Below, in pieces: positions 22,401-31,443 of a DNA stretch of 64,000 bases. The notes under the pieces were generated by a model. That model saw nothing but the letters and a program-made list of their open reading frames with translations, was not told where the DNA came from and did not search any database. The stretch spans positions 1 through 64,000 of the forward strand of contig JASANG010003685.1 in NCBI GenBank assembly GCA_030248215.1, read 5' to 3'. How positions within the stretch are numbered: the stretch's first letter is position 1; every line of letters starts with the position of its first letter. The translations under genes and the position numbers were made by a program. Source of the DNA: Enoplolaimus lenunculus (Eukaryota; Nematoda; Enoplea; Enoplida; Thoracostomopsidae).

Positions 22401-23288
22401 ACCAGGACAAGCATGTCTCACATACTTACAAATTATGTTATTTTTTAATTTTCATTTTTTTTTAACAATACGAAGATTAAAATTATAGCATGCAAGGTGG
22501 ACATTAGTGTACCATCCTTCACTGGCACTGTGAGTTTTATATATACCACAACAGGCCAAACACGAACGAATGGCGACAACTAACTATGTATTACACATTG
22601 GGATAATATGTCGGTACAACTTTCGACGGAAACAGACTGAACACATTTTATTGTCAGTTCTGTTGTCTAGGTATTATACGTATATTCATAGAATTTTTCT
22701 ATCGCAGATATTACTTGCATATTATATTATATTATGGTTTTTACCATTCAGGATATGAATTCAGAAGCAGAGCGCTTAACGATATTTTCTGACGGATATC
22801 CACGTGATCTGCAACAACGGTACGCTCAAACGCTAATCAATTTAGAATATATAAATTCTCAGCTCAATACACAATTATCTGGCGTCTCGGAGTATTGCGC
22901 CTCATTGCTTCCCGATCTATCCGACGTAACTGTCGCGTCACGTCCCGAAGCGCTGAAAAAACTATCCCTAACACGCGCAACTCATATTGTTCGGTCAATC
23001 AACACTGACATAGGCGTACGTTCTCCTCGCGCTCTTGAACTTGTATCACAATTGCTATCACTATTGTTACAAGCCAAATCGCTAGCCGGGCGGCTTACAA
23101 ATCCGTTTGAAATGAATGTTCTCGGTCAGACATTGAGCGAAATCAGTCGTGGATTGCATCCAGGCTCACAGAACGCGTTTCAAGATCATGTCGAAGTGCA
23201 TTTGTCTCAATTGAAAGATTTGTTGATCAATAAAACCGAAGACGATTTTTCATCCAGTTTAATCGCGAATCTGTACGCGCCGGCTTGA
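13139..23288 (+). CDS. LIN9: LIN9, MuvB/DREAM complex subunit (9 exons, complete)
   Basis: Exons: 13139-13413, 15933-16004, 16658-16848, 18634-18833, 19188-19376, 20205-20355, 20536-20945, 21376-21498, 22752-23288. All junctions are GT-AG and phases agree, giving 715 codons; vertebrate LIN9 is about 540-560 residues. Residues ~165-245 form the DIRP domain (LLKLPRARRWVYCEFFYADI, then LTRVEW-like AR-EWRWIRRMIGKPRRC). A Tudor-like segment follows (~265-305: RVTVRLRTPRDGLFLGTVD). The C-terminal helical region (EAERLTIFSDGYPRDLQQRYA) matches human LIN9 closely. LIN9 is the scaffold of the MuvB core (LIN9, LIN37, LIN52, LIN54, RBBP4), joining E2F/DP/pocket proteins in DREAM or Myb-MuvB to repress or activate cell-cycle genes in the nucleus. 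The linker in exon 7 is longer and Ser/Thr-rich compared with vertebrates. The ATG is the first in its frame; an upstream non-coding exon is possible. Confidence 0.95.
13720..14770. repeat. Tandem ~155-bp repeat array in LIN9 intron 1
   Basis: At least four units share GGTTTTGGAGGTTTGTAAAC, ATTCCTCGC, CAAAAACC and ATATGCAAATTA in the same order. The ATTCCTCGC word occurs near 13,790, 13,917, 14,490 and 14,648. After subtracting the 14,024-14,414 insertion, spacing is about 127, 174 and 158 bp. Units are diverged, so the array is old. Confidence 0.8.
14024..14414. mobile_element. Complete hAT-type MITE with perfect 8-bp TSD
   Basis: 391 bp, TIRs CAGGGTGCAACCGGAATT and its complement, flanked by CTTATATG on both sides (14,016-14,023 and 14,415-14,422). 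Terminal CAGGG with 8-bp duplication is the hAT hallmark. The subterminal CCGGAACCGGAA repeats are transposase-binding-like. An internal block around GTATTTTAGATTTTCATCAT recurs at about 17,575 and 30,503. No transposase, so non-autonomous. It sits inside one unit of the tandem array and so post-dates it. Confidence 0.93.
14810..15391. mobile_element. TIR element with GACGGACGGAC arms, LIN9 intron 1
   Basis: Left end CCCCAGGATAATTGACAG and right end CTGT-less GTCAATTATCCTGGGG are inverted. Each arm continues through GGACGGACGGACATCCACC and TTTCGACC (complement on the right at about 15,275-15,330). The right arm also carries a GAGCGAAGCTCGGAG palindrome that the left arm has only in part. About 580 bp, no coding potential; the minus frame at 15,158-15,379 is a repeat-derived shadow. 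Confidence 0.7.
15392..15480. mobile_element. Left end of a CAGGGTGCGACCG hAT-like MITE
   Basis: CAGGGTGCGACCGCATCG is followed by ACCGGATACCGGATCCGG and ACCGGAACCGGATGTTAACC, the same subterminal pattern as the complete element at 61,513-61,884. No matching right end was found before exon 2; the copy may be truncated. Confidence 0.55.
15555..15612. repeat. AT/ACGT palindromic tandem repeat
   Basis: TATACGTATACGTATATAT occurs twice about 33 bp apart in a self-complementary AT-rich stretch of LIN9 intron 1. Confidence 0.7.
15933..16004 (+). CDS. LIN9: LIN9 exon 2
   Basis: Reads HDVKQSPPNLSRILPAPKKKKF in phase with exons 1 and 3 (PAPKKKKF is a second basic patch). The acceptor is TTTCAG. The GTATTT donor was chosen because it keeps phase and the same donor type is used elsewhere in the window. 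Confidence 0.75.
16658..16848 (+). CDS. LIN9: LIN9 exon 3: start of DIRP domain
   Basis: A proline-rich segment (LNKEPPEPPIPPITAIKQYL) leads into LKLRNLLKLPRARRWVYCEF, the conserved start of the LIN9 core. The codon for Asp at FYADI/D is split by the intron exactly where the downstream exon resumes. Confidence 0.93.
16905..17454. other. LIN9 intron 3, left part
   Basis: CAGGGGATGACCGGATAG at 16,891 looks like another hAT-like MITE end. From about 17,030 to 17,350 there is a C/G-run-rich block (CTGGGACATGCC..., ...CTCCCTGAGTAGCGAACCCCAG) that may be a separate small element, but its terminal repeats are not convincing. Confidence 0.35.
17455..17845. mobile_element. Diverged hAT-type MITE (14,024 family), LIN9 intron 3
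   Basis: TTACCGGAACCGGAAAG, GTATTTTAGATTTTCATTAT and a right end ACCAGAATTCTGGTTGCACC follow the order of the intact copy at 14,024-14,414. The left CAGGGTG is not recognisable. A further fragment starting GGTGCAACCGGAATAAC at 17,852 extends toward 18,320. The frame at 17,974-18,180 (minus) is a shadow. Confidence 0.6.
18634..18833 (+). CDS. LIN9: LIN9 exon 4: DIRP core
   Basis: Contains the family signature REAFPSLRT, EWRWIRRMIGKPRRCSPAFF and EERYALNRRREKIRQ. It aligns gaplessly with the vertebrate DIRP segment (KESFPNLKT, GKIRRLMGKPRRCSSAFF). The most diagnostic exon of the gene. Confidence 0.97.
19188..19376 (+). CDS. LIN9: LIN9 exon 5: Tudor-like segment
   Basis: IPSRLPEPLKAGSRVTVRLR and PRDGLFLGTVD match LIN9 IPLPLVIGTKVTARLRGVHDG in order. 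The exon is in phase 0 at both ends. Confidence 0.95.
19629..19880. mobile_element. Partial MITE of the GGTGGCAAC/GGATTCGG family, LIN9 intron 5
   Basis: CAGGGTGACGACAACG followed by GGATTCGGATTCG resembles the left end of the element at 39,192-39,475 and the right end at 24,284-24,362. Overlapping short frames here are by-products. The right terminus was not found. Confidence 0.45.
20205..20355 (+). CDS. LIN9: LIN9 exon 6
   Basis: VSDLEIAS corresponds to the IPDYEVLS motif that follows the Tudor-like segment in LIN9. The rest (YFLEKNRVVQALPMPGLSYP) is less conserved. In phase with both neighbours. Confidence 0.88.
20536..20945 (+). CDS. LIN9: LIN9 exon 7: Ser/Thr/Asn-rich linker
   Basis: A low-complexity linker of about 137 residues rich in S, T, N and G, with YWDPMLTGDS near its middle echoing the DPLLG motif of vertebrate LIN9. 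It is expanded compared with vertebrates and likely disordered, with many SP/TP-poor Ser/Thr residues. Confidence 0.88.
21376..21498 (+). CDS. LIN9: LIN9 exon 8
   Basis: LGNFPTKFLVIIVKLNKLLK matches LIN9 LGGFPVEFLIQVTRLSKILM residue for residue in pattern. This helix binds LIN52/MuvB partners in the vertebrate complex (established for the family; not tested here). Confidence 0.93.
21563..21795. mobile_element. GC-rich TIR element with internal 31-bp minisatellite, LIN9 intron 8
   Basis: The ends TAAGGTTTGCGCTATAC and GTATAGCGCACCCTTA are inverted. Inside, a 31-bp unit (GACGGACGGCGCCGGACGG + TACCGTGGGAAT) starts at 21,660, 21,691, 21,722 and 21,753 with one or two changes per unit. The GC content is far above the host intron. 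Related decayed pieces with CCGTCCGTCGCCG occur near 50,105 and 55,590. Confidence 0.8.
21870..22430 (-). repeat. tRNA-derived repeat units (family 2), LIN9 intron 8
   Basis: Two units like those at 10,740-11,300, with tRNA-like modules on the minus strand at about 21,888-21,962 and 22,238-22,309 and the shared body (ATAGGAACCGGGACTTCAGA, ACTGGATACCGTGTTCATAG). The first module's anticodon loop reads CTCGGAA (anticodon CGG). The second reads CTTCGAA (TCG). The anticodons therefore differ between units while the bodies are alike. Confidence 0.7.
22752..23288 (+). CDS. LIN9: LIN9 exon 9, C-terminus and stop
   Basis: Begins MNSEAERL (vertebrate MNTEAEKL) and includes RYAQTLINLEYINSQL and NAFQDHVEVHLSQLKDLL (vertebrate NNVEIHVAHIQSGL), ending in a TGA at 23,286. 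Long amphipathic helices; coiled-coil character. Confidence 0.95.
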   Translation, partial: DMNSEAERLTIFSDGYPRDLQQRYAQTLINLEYINSQLNTQLSGVSEYCASLLPDLSDVTVASRPEALKKLSLTRATHIVRSINTDIGVRSPRALELVSQLLSLLLQAKSLAGRLTNPFEMNVLGQTLSEISRGLHPGSQNAFQDHVEVHLSQLKDLLINKTEDDFSSSLIANLYAPA

Positions 23289-24283
23289 AACTTAGGAATA
23301 TAGTCATCTGAACTCAACGATATTTGACTTAAACGGACTATGGAAAACTTATTTTTTCAAAATTTTTGACGCTAGTTTTGTTGCTAGCTGACTTGCTTGT
23401 ATATTTGTCTCAGCTATCATTTGCAAACGTAAACATTGTCATAAACCAGTTGTTTTTTCCAAGAATCACCGGAACACATGAAGTGACCAGACATTAGCTT
23501 GGTGCAATGCAATGACTGATGTGAAATTTTTTACTCGTATGTAATGACGACACCTTGGCTTATAATTGACAAAATGTGTAGTGTTCTATTGTTGTGTTCA
23601 ACTTGAATACATGTAAGATATTATGTATTTGTATTTTTTGAAACATTTACTGTTATTGTTTCGAAGTAGAGTTTTATTGTTAATGTTTGGTATTATTATA
23701 ATGCTCGTTGGTTCACAGAAAGCGGCCGAATATCTGACTTCGGTTAAACATTTTGCAAAACCCAATATCCGGCTCTGCTGTTTTGGGTATAGGTGCTTTG
23801 AAGAGTCGTAAATAAGCACACAGTTAACGTATAACTGAACTCAAAGTTTAATTTGTAATTTATACCGGAATCGAAATAATAAATTTTCCAACTGTACGAA
23901 TTTTAACTCATAGTAAACCCAGTAAACATTTTTGTGAAGATAAGTCACTAACAAATTATTATTTTGTTTTGATGATTTATCCTGCTAAAATGGCAAAATT
24001 GGTTTGAAGTGTAACTTTTCCGTAGAGGCGGTACGACTTTTCCGTAGATGCGGTACGACTTTTCCGCGGATGTCAATGTTTTCATATTTTCGTTTAAAAG
24101 CTTTGAAATTTGCTTTCACAAAATCGCAGGTTTTAAAGCACAGGCCATAATGTGTTCGAAATCATTACAAAAATAGTACAACTAGTTCTCCTCATCTTGG
24201 ACGAATGCTCGAATCAAAATATTGATTTATGTAACAAATTATTTAAAATTTTTAGTGTTTAAAAATGAAAAACCATATTGCTG
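23289..24283. other. LIN9 3' flank
   Basis: A possible cleavage signal AATAAA lies at 23,878-23,883, 590 bp after the stop; nothing closer was seen. The frames near 23,600-23,820 are unremarkable. TTTTCCGTAGA.GCGGTACGAC is repeated two to three times at 24,015-24,075. Confidence 0.35.
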
Positions 24284-24362
24284 AACAATGTTGGAATCGG
24301 CTTTTCCCCAAACAAATCCGAACAGCAAATTTTTGGCTAATCCGAACCTTTGTTGCCACCCA
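24284..24362. mobile_element. Right end of a GGATTCGG-family MITE
   Basis: AATCCGAACAGCAAAT, CTAATCCGAAC and the terminal TTTGTTGCCACCCAG match the reverse complement of the left end at 39,192. The left part is missing. Confidence 0.5.
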
Positions 24363-24568
24363 GCTGCAAATACCAAAATTATTTACAATTTGCAGATTTT
24401 TTACGTATATATACGTATTTTGATATTTACCTTGCATAAGTTTTATTGTCGTGCAGCTGTTTAACTTAATATCCGGGCGGAGCCGGACAATGAAATCAAC
24501 TCTAATACTAAACGACATTCAAATATCAGACCGTAGCTCAACGACCTTATTGAGTTTCAATATTTTTT

Positions 24569-24700
24569 GGCCCATGTTACTTTTAATGGCATTCCGTTTT
24601 AAGGCTATTATTTAGTTTAGGCTTAATATTAGACTTATTTTTAGCTGAAGTTTAGGCTTTGAAATAGGAATATGCTGATATTGTAGCGCCCCTATCTTTA
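24569..24700. mobile_element. Decayed TTAGGC-core TIR element, reverse orientation
   Basis: GGCCCATGTTACTTTTAATG at the left, TTTAGGCTT hexamers inside, GGAATATGCT and AGCGCCCCTATCTTTAT at the right follow the order of copies A-C read backward. Confidence 0.6.
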
Positions 24701-26736
24701 TCAGATGTTCCAGCGTTGATGGAACCTTCCCGGTATTGTAAGGTCCGGGTCAATCACGCTTGGTCTGAGCACGGCCCGCTTGGGCCCGGGCCTGCGAATT
24801 TTATATAGGTTTAGGTTTAAAGCAGAAAACAAAACATAAAACAACTATAGTATGAACATAACACAGTTTTTGATATTTCACCAAATATTGTTCAGTACGG
24901 CTTCGTTCAGAGCCACAAGAGCTCCAGCGACAGACGAATGCTAAACGGCACGAATCCCGGTTATTATGTGGCCACCTTTACTAAAATGCCGCTCAGATTC
25001 GTCCGTAATAGCTTATATGCCAAGCAGGCGTCTAGGAGCTTGTATAACAATAAAAGTAGCACTGTGTTTTTATGCCAGTTATGAACGGATTTCTTGAAGT
25101 ATATAGCAGCAGAAACGTCTGCAGTTCAAGATTCTAGATAACCAATAAGCTCGCTTGTTAGTACAGTGGACTACAAAGCGGGTCGGTTTCAACCCTGATT
25201 GTAACCCAATAACGATTCTGAACGTTCACGGGCACATGCAAGCATTTACAACACGTATGGCAGAAAAAATATGTAAAAGTATGTCGCTCAGTTCCATGGC
25301 AATTGGCATAAACACAACGATGGTTTCAATTTTTTGAAGATTTTAAAAAATCTCCACAAGGCGTGTATATACATACTCATATATTATAGTCGTTCGTTAT
25401 CACCGTTTTCTTGTTAAGATAGTAATAACACGCATTGCAGAATACAACCGGATGTCTGCCCGATATGGCGGAAAATCGGCACTTTTTGTACTATCCTCTT
25501 TACAAGGGAAACGTCACACCCTTGAAAAATTTTCTTTACATGTTATTATTGAAATCATCTAATTTAATGTAATTTTAGCTACGTCGATTTTGTCATATCC
25601 GGCGCCGGTTTTTACCTTTGGTTGTAGTCTTACGCATTGATGATAGTAGTTTCTGTTATTGTCGTCTCAGTTTTCTTGTTTATAAGTTTGCTCCGGGTTT
25701 TTCTTATACCTCTTTATATTGTATGCATAGTGCTTTTTCTTTTAAGTTTCTGTCTGTTTCGATTTTGCAATCGGCGTTTTAGTGTAAACAAAATCTCGTA
25801 CCTCCTAAAATTTTATATACAGGACAAAAGATTAATCAAGCCACTGTCGTGCAACATTGTTACTATTTTTCTCCAATGCACGTTCTGATAAATCGGTATC
25901 GGTAATAATCGGCCATAGTATGGCATATAGACATCGCACTCTAAAGATTGCCAACCTGTACCGCTAGTTTTAGCACGCCTCTTGCCTGTGTGTTGCCGTT
26001 ATGCGTTAAAAGATTTGAACTCAACTTTATTTTGTCCTGGAGTAATTTTTGCACCACAATTAGGGATTGTTGACATTTATTTATGGGCGTTAATTAAACT
26101 GTAGAGAATTTAACCGCTTACGGAGTAACTCTTATTAGGGATGCGGACTCGAGAACTCAATTAGTGGAAAACTTCCGTACGTATACATCAATGAAAATTT
26201 GAAGCCGAAAGGAAGGTCACTAAAACGTTTTGTTATTGAAATGGCGCAAATTGATCTCCAGATGTCGTTGAATTTTTAGGTCAAAGTATGGAATATAAAC
26301 AAACCCACTAATTCACAGATTCTTTTCTGCTGTATATATGTCTTAGCCCGAGTCGTACTTCAGCCCAATTCCGAATTGAGCTAGTCCAAAGGAGAATTAC
26401 GATTTGGGCTAGTCCAAGGCGAAGTTATGAGTAACGTCATTATAGCTATTTGCAGAATATATCTATATTCCATTCCAAATAAGCCATGTTCGGTTGCTAT
26501 GGACCCTTTCTCGGCTACAAAGTAGCGGGTTTAGACAGTCTTGGGTTAGTTCAATTTTGAAATGGGCTAAGTTAAGACTTGCGCTACGACATATATAACC
26601 TAAGTATACTCTGACTAGACAATTTGCGCTGCATACGCATACATCGATGAGTTCAATTTTTCATTATGGCAGGCAATTAAGGATCGCTTAAAAGGGAATC
26701 ATGCAATCGTATTCAAGCCATTGCAATAGTATTTAA
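24701..26736. other. Intergenic, no gene seen
   Basis: Short frames only. The hydrophobic frame at 25,637-25,888 has no start or splice context and a composition expected from T-rich DNA. No RNA gene recognised. Confidence 0.4.
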
Positions 26737-27084
26737 TAGGGTACAACCATAGGTCTGCCTAAGGCTCCGGTAGAAAAAATTGCTCCGGCTCCGGTAGAAG
26801 TTTGTCCGAGGTTCCGGCAATTTCGGTAGTAAAATTTTGCATAATTTTGCAAAATTCATTTGTTTAGCGCGTTTCTTTTTTCTTTTGGCACAATTTTCAG
26901 AGAAGAATTTCCGAAATTTTGCCAAAAATTGGCGTAAAACAAAACAAGTTAACAACATGTTGCAGATATTGGCTAATATTAACTAATTAACCATCATTTT
27001 TACTACCTAATTTCGCCTCATCTCCGGCTCCGGCAAGTTTCCTTGACCTCCGGTTCCGGTATTTTCACTTCCGGTAGCACCCTA
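26737..27084. mobile_element. hAT-type MITE, TAGGG termini, 8-bp TSD
   Basis: 348 bp, ends TAGGGTACAACC and GGTAGCACCCTA, flanked by GTATTTAA and GTATATAA (7 of 8 identical). Subterminal GCTCCGG/CCGGAG runs. The frame at 26,713-26,958 (minus) is a shadow. Related copies: 12,180-12,475, both halves of 30,809-31,423, and a short one at 51,305-51,361. Confidence 0.8.
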
Positions 27085-27349
27085 GTATATAAATGCGAAA
27101 CGTTAGAATTTTGTAAACAATAGTATGTTTGTGTTGATTGACATTGCATATTCTATTTATTTATTTAATCGTGCAATAAAAGTATGCAGTCGGCATTCAA
27201 TGAGCGATATATACATATATAATGTAGAAAATTTTGTCTCAGTTGATCAACTATGCGACATATCGTAAATCAAGAGTTATGGTGTACAATGGGACTACAC
27301 TCGCGGAGTGCAGGATGCAACCGGAGGTAGAAACAATGCTGGAGCCTGA

Positions 27350-27405
27350 TACTGGTTTTGCGTTATATTGGGGCAGTTTGGAATACGTTTTGTTTGTTGA
27401 TTGGA
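27350..27405. repeat. Diverged end of the GTTATAACTGGGGCAG TIR family
   Basis: GCGTTATATTGGGGCAGTTT and GAATACGTTTTGT match, with substitutions, the TIR of the element inserted at 27,881-28,563. Only one end is present. Confidence 0.5.
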
Positions 27406-27504
27406 AGCCAACAAAATGTCGATGAAATAACGGTTATATGTGATTGAATATATTGAATTGGTTTTTTTCTGTGCGGCGAAAATTCTGCCTAAAAATATTC
27501 ATAA

Positions 27505-27643
27505 CAGGGTGCAACCGAAATTGCAATTTACCGGAACCGGAATTAGAAAAAATTACCGGAACCAGAAAATGAACAATACATGCGACCAAAATATTCAGTT
27601 TAATTTTCTTTTTTGTAATATTTAGTGAAATATCCCTAGTTGG
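27505..27643. mobile_element. Left half of an outer hAT-type MITE
   Basis: Begins CAGGGTGCAACCGAAATT and continues with ACCGGAACCGGAATT and TTAGTGAAATATCCCTAGTTGG as in the 14,024 family. It is cut here by the inner element at 27,644. Its sequence resumes at 30,472 with the expected internal GTATTTTAGATTTTCATAAT block and fades near 30,640. Its right TIR was not found. Confidence 0.7.
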
Positions 27644-27767
27644 CAGGGTGCAACTGGAATTATAAAATACCGGAACCGGAAAGTTAAAAAAATACCGGAA
27701 CCGGAAAGTTAAAAAATACCGGAACCGGAAAATATAAAATATTTGTTACCGAAAAATATATTTTTAA

Positions 27768-30285
27768 GCGCTATTGGGACATTATCTGAACCCTTTTTTG
27801 TGAGTAGGGGTGTTCGGCAGGGTTGTCCACTCTCACCTCTGTTGTATGTATTAACTTCCGAAGCAGTTGCCCACTATATAATGCGGGGTTCACGTTATAA
27901 CTGGGGCAGCCTGGAACACGTTTTGTCGCTATGACTATAGCTGGTGACATTTTGTCTGACCGTTTATCCGCTATGAGTTTCAAAAAATTTGAATTGTCTG
28001 CTATCCTGATGTGACATCTACTGTTTGTACTGCAATATCATATGATATTCCAAATATTGTCTGCGAGTATCATATGATATGTTTGAAAATGTCTGCAAAG
28101 TTGTGGTAAACTAGCTTGATTGTCCTGTGAATGTCCTATGATACTAGAATTTCAAATTTGAATTATTTGTACTTAGGAATATATTTGGGAAAAACTTAGC
28201 AAGAAACAGAATCCTAGAAGGGTAATTCGACTTGCGAATAGTCATTTAATGCTGCATTATCCGACATTTTACTGTTTTATTTAGCGTGCACAAATTAAAT
28301 TGTCCTGTATAAATATCATATGATATTTAGTAGAATTTTGGAATATCATATGATATTCGCATAAATGTCCCGCAGTATCATATGACAAATGGTGATTTGT
28401 ATACGATGATCGCTTGACATTAGTGATTTGTAAGCCAATGTCATGTGACATTCACATTTTGTCTACATATCCGCTATTCGGGTCACAAAATTTTATGTTG
28501 ACGTCGAATCAGCATGGACAAAACGTGTTCCAAGCTGCCTCAGTTATAACGTGAACGCCGCATAAGAACTACTAAAATGTTAACAGGCGTACCGTTATGT
28601 GGCATAAATACAAGAATAACGAAATTTGCAGATGACACCAGCCTCTTCGTCACTAAGTACGAGGAGATAAATAAGGTTTTTGACATTTTTCAGTGGTATG
28701 AATTAGCTTCAGGGTGCCAGCTAAATACGACGAAAACGCAGTTTTACTGCTGGGGACCTTCAAGAGAAAACAGGTCCCTGAACCTTTTCAAAAATATATA
28801 GTGGAAAAGTTAAAGTTGTATGGTGTTTGGCTTACTTCGTCTGGGTTTGAAGATGCTCAAAGCTGGGTGAAGTGTGAAACGTCAATTACTTCATTAGAGA
28901 ACAAAGTGCCACCTAGGGGCATATCGGTGTATGGAAAAATTCATTATGCGATGACTTATTACTTTTGTATGTTTAATTATGTGTGCCATGTTACAACCCC
29001 ACCTAGGGGTTTGATATTGAAGGCGTATGCTGCGCTAAAGAAATTTCTTTGGTATCCATCACGAGCAAATGTTTTGAAACAAAAGATTTTAGCTTTACCG
29101 GTTACTCAGGGTGGTTTACACTTCCCAGAATTGGATGTACGAGTTAAAGTTAATCGCTTGCTTATTTTGATACGCGTACTTTCCTTTAAAGAAGCATTAA
29201 GTTGGAGAAGATGTTTCTTTCATTTTTATACGAAAGTGAGTAACCTAAATAAGTCACAGGCACATGCTGCTTTAGTTCCTATTTTCTATAAAGAAATCCG
29301 TATATCTGTAATCGACTCTTTGTTTCGGCGTGATGGAGATTTTTGTTACGTGTATGGAAAAAAATTTAACATGACAAAAATAAAATCTAAGGATATTTAC
29401 CAATTATGGGTATCAGAGATGTATGCAAAACACATGCATCCCCAAAATGTGTTTCTAGGAAATTGGTTGGGAGTTTCTGAAGATTATGTGAGAAAGTCTT
29501 GGGAATGGGCAAAAGTTAAATTTGTTGAAGGAAAAATAAGGAGCTTGCATTTCAAACTTAGGCATAGGCGCCTTTTTACGAATGATAGATTATCACTTTT
29601 CACTGACAATGTAAAGCATTGCCCTTACTGTTTTGGATAACGAGATTGAAGTTGTAGAAGATAACGCTCACGTGGTTATCTATTGCATTAGAGCATATGA
29701 GTTTTATGCAGATGTAATAAAGATGTTAAAGCATGTTTCTGGAATTGATCAATTTGATTTGGCAGACTTGATTTTGGGGAAACAATTTGCTTGCAGGTAC
29801 ATGCAAACCTGTTTTAATTTGGTCATTCAGCATTCTCAATTTGCTATATGGAAATCAAGGTGTAGGTTGAACTTTGACAAAGTTAAGGAATGTCCGTTTG
29901 GTTTATTTTATACTGATCTTTTCCGCTCTTTGTGTCGAATAAAGATAAGACTTAGAAATGATACGTTTTTCCGTTATTTTGCAAAAATAGCTGTGCCTAC
30001 AAACTCTGTTATAGGTTTCAGAGTGAGACAATTTTGGCATTAGTTAAAGATAATTTTTGGAAATTGTGTACGAAAATTTGTTATATTGGCATTGTGTTGT
30101 CGATTTCAACTATTCTTAATGTTACTACATTAATTATTGTTTTGTATTTGAAAAATCATTTGCAAATTTTGCAAATAAAGGCCTGGTCGCCAAAAAAAAT
30201 TACCGTTTTTAATGCTGTAAACACACCATTTAGAATGCAAAATCCTGAAACAAATACAGTAGGTGGAAATATGTGATAAATTATG
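27768..30285 (+). pseudogene. L1/Tx1-like LINE, 3' half, interrupted and frameshifted
   Basis: A 5'-truncated non-LTR retrotransposon. The RT motif [20 protein letters not shown] is at about 27,800-27,860 and the catalytic FADDTSLFV at about 28,620-28,655. The thumb/C-terminal region follows (YGVWLTSSGF, LKKFLWYPSRANV, ILALPVTQGGLHFPELD), then a CPYCFG...AHVVIYC zinc-knuckle-like motif at about 29,620-29,690. The order and the FLW / GGLHFP motifs fit the L1/Tx1 group. A 683-bp TIR element separates the two RT motifs. At least two frame changes occur (near 28,750-28,800 and 29,635), and the tail frame ends near 30,042. The 3' end cannot be placed precisely; no poly(A) tail seen. Confidence 0.8.
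27881..28563. mobile_element. TIR element inserted within the LINE RT domain
   Basis: The ends ATGCGGGGTTCACGTTATAA and the complement of ATGCGGCGTTCACGTTATAA are inverted. The repeat continues through GGCAGC.TGGAACACGTTTTGTC, about 45 bp with 3-4 mismatches. Inside, the palindrome ATCATATGAT recurs at least four times (28,039, 28,069, 28,318, 28,347 region) with related CATATGA words. No coding potential. It separates the LINE's RQGCPLSP and FADD motifs and so is the youngest layer of this nest. Confidence 0.8.
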
Positions 30286-30639
30286 GAGTATGTCACAGGT
30301 TGAAAATTTTGGCAATTCACGCTCGGACAATTTTAGAAAAATATATCAGAATAATATGCCAATTTTCCTTAAATTTTCAAATGAGAAAAAATTTTCAATA
30401 CCGAAAATACCGCATTCCGGTGAAAAAATACCGGATTTTCTTACCGGAACCGGAATTCCAGTTGCAACGTGTTAGTTGGTGATAGGTGATAACTTTATCT
30501 GCTGTATTTTAGATTTTCATAATTCAAGGAAGCGAAATCTACCTTCGATAATTTATTTCGGCGATTGTCAAGGTTTGTATATTTACTAATAAAATCTATT
30601 TAAATTTTATCGTTATTTTTTAGTAAAATCCGGTTCCTG

Positions 30640-30806
30640 TATAAAATCCGGTGTTTTTTCACCGCAATTTTCCCGTACTTTCGACATTGAAAATAGTTTC
30701 TCATTCTAAAATTTAACAAAAATTGACATATTACATATTCTAACTTATTTTTCTGAATTGTCTGAGCGTGTATTGCCGAAATTTTCAAACTTGAGCATAC
30801 GTTTTT
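30640..30806. repeat. Inverted copy of the inner hAT right arm
   Basis: Read backward, this carries TTGAAAATTTCGGCAAT, CACGCTCAGACAATT and GGTGAAAAAACACCGGATTT, matching 30,298-30,440 in order. It lies in opposite orientation to that segment, so the two could fold together. Confidence 0.6.
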
Positions 30807-30808
30807 AT

Positions 30809-31423
30809 CAGCGTACAACCGGAGATTTGCCTCCGGCTCCGGCAGAAAATCGGGATCCGGCTTCTGTAGAATTTTTGCTGAAGGTTCCAGCAATTTCGGT
30901 AGAAAAATTTTGCATAATTTTGTAAACTTTATCTGTTTAGCGCGTTTCGTTTCACTTTTGTCACAATGTTCAGGAAAAAATTTCTGATATTTCGCAGAAA
31001 ATTAGCGTAATGCCATACAACTTTAACAACATATTGCAGATATTGGCTAAAATTGACTAATTAACCACCAGTTTTAGTACATAATTTCGTCGTACCTCCG
31101 GCTTCGGCAAGTTTGGTTGGCCTCCTGCTCCCCGATTTTCTGCCGGAGCCGACGCCGGAGGTAAGGCAAAATTATTTAGTTACTTAATTTTATCCAATAT
31201 ATATCTGCAATACTTAGTTAATAAGTTATTTGATTTTACGCTAAATTTTCTGCGAAATTTCGGAAATTCTTTCCTGGAAACTGTGAAAAAATAAAACAAA
31301 ACGCGCTAGACAGATAAATTATGCAAAATTTTACTAGCGAAATTGCAGGAACCTCCGGCAAAAATTCTATTACAGCGGGAGCCCGTTTTCTGTTCAGGCA
31401 GACCTCCGGTTGTTCCCTGCTGT
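30809..31423. mobile_element. Head-to-head dimer of the 26,737-family MITE
   Basis: The left half (about 30,809-31,135) has the orientation of 26,737-27,084 (CAGCGTACAACCGGAG... GCGCGTTTCGTTTC...). The right half (about 31,136-31,423) is the same family inverted (GATTTTCTGCCGGAGCC... ATGCAAAATTTTACTAGCG... GGTTGTTCCCTG). Together they form a ~615-bp imperfect palindrome. No 8-bp TSD recognised at the outer ends. Confidence 0.7.
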
Positions 31424-31443
31424 ATATATATTGTTTGTAAAAT

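Larger units (their letters stand above)
27644..30471. mobile_element. Inner hAT-type element, split by a LINE
   Basis: Left end CAGGGTGCAACTGGAATT at 27,644 and right end AATTCCAGTTGCAACGTG ending at 30,471, flanked by CTAGTTGG (27,636-27,643) and TTAGTTGG (30,472-30,479), 7 of 8 identical. The left remnant is about 27,644-27,765. The right remnant is about 30,285-30,471. Everything between is a later LINE insertion. Confidence 0.75.

Noticed and set aside
25637-25888. Hydrophobic frame suggesting a membrane protein
   Set aside because: Composition follows from T-rich DNA; no motif, neighbours or splice signals.
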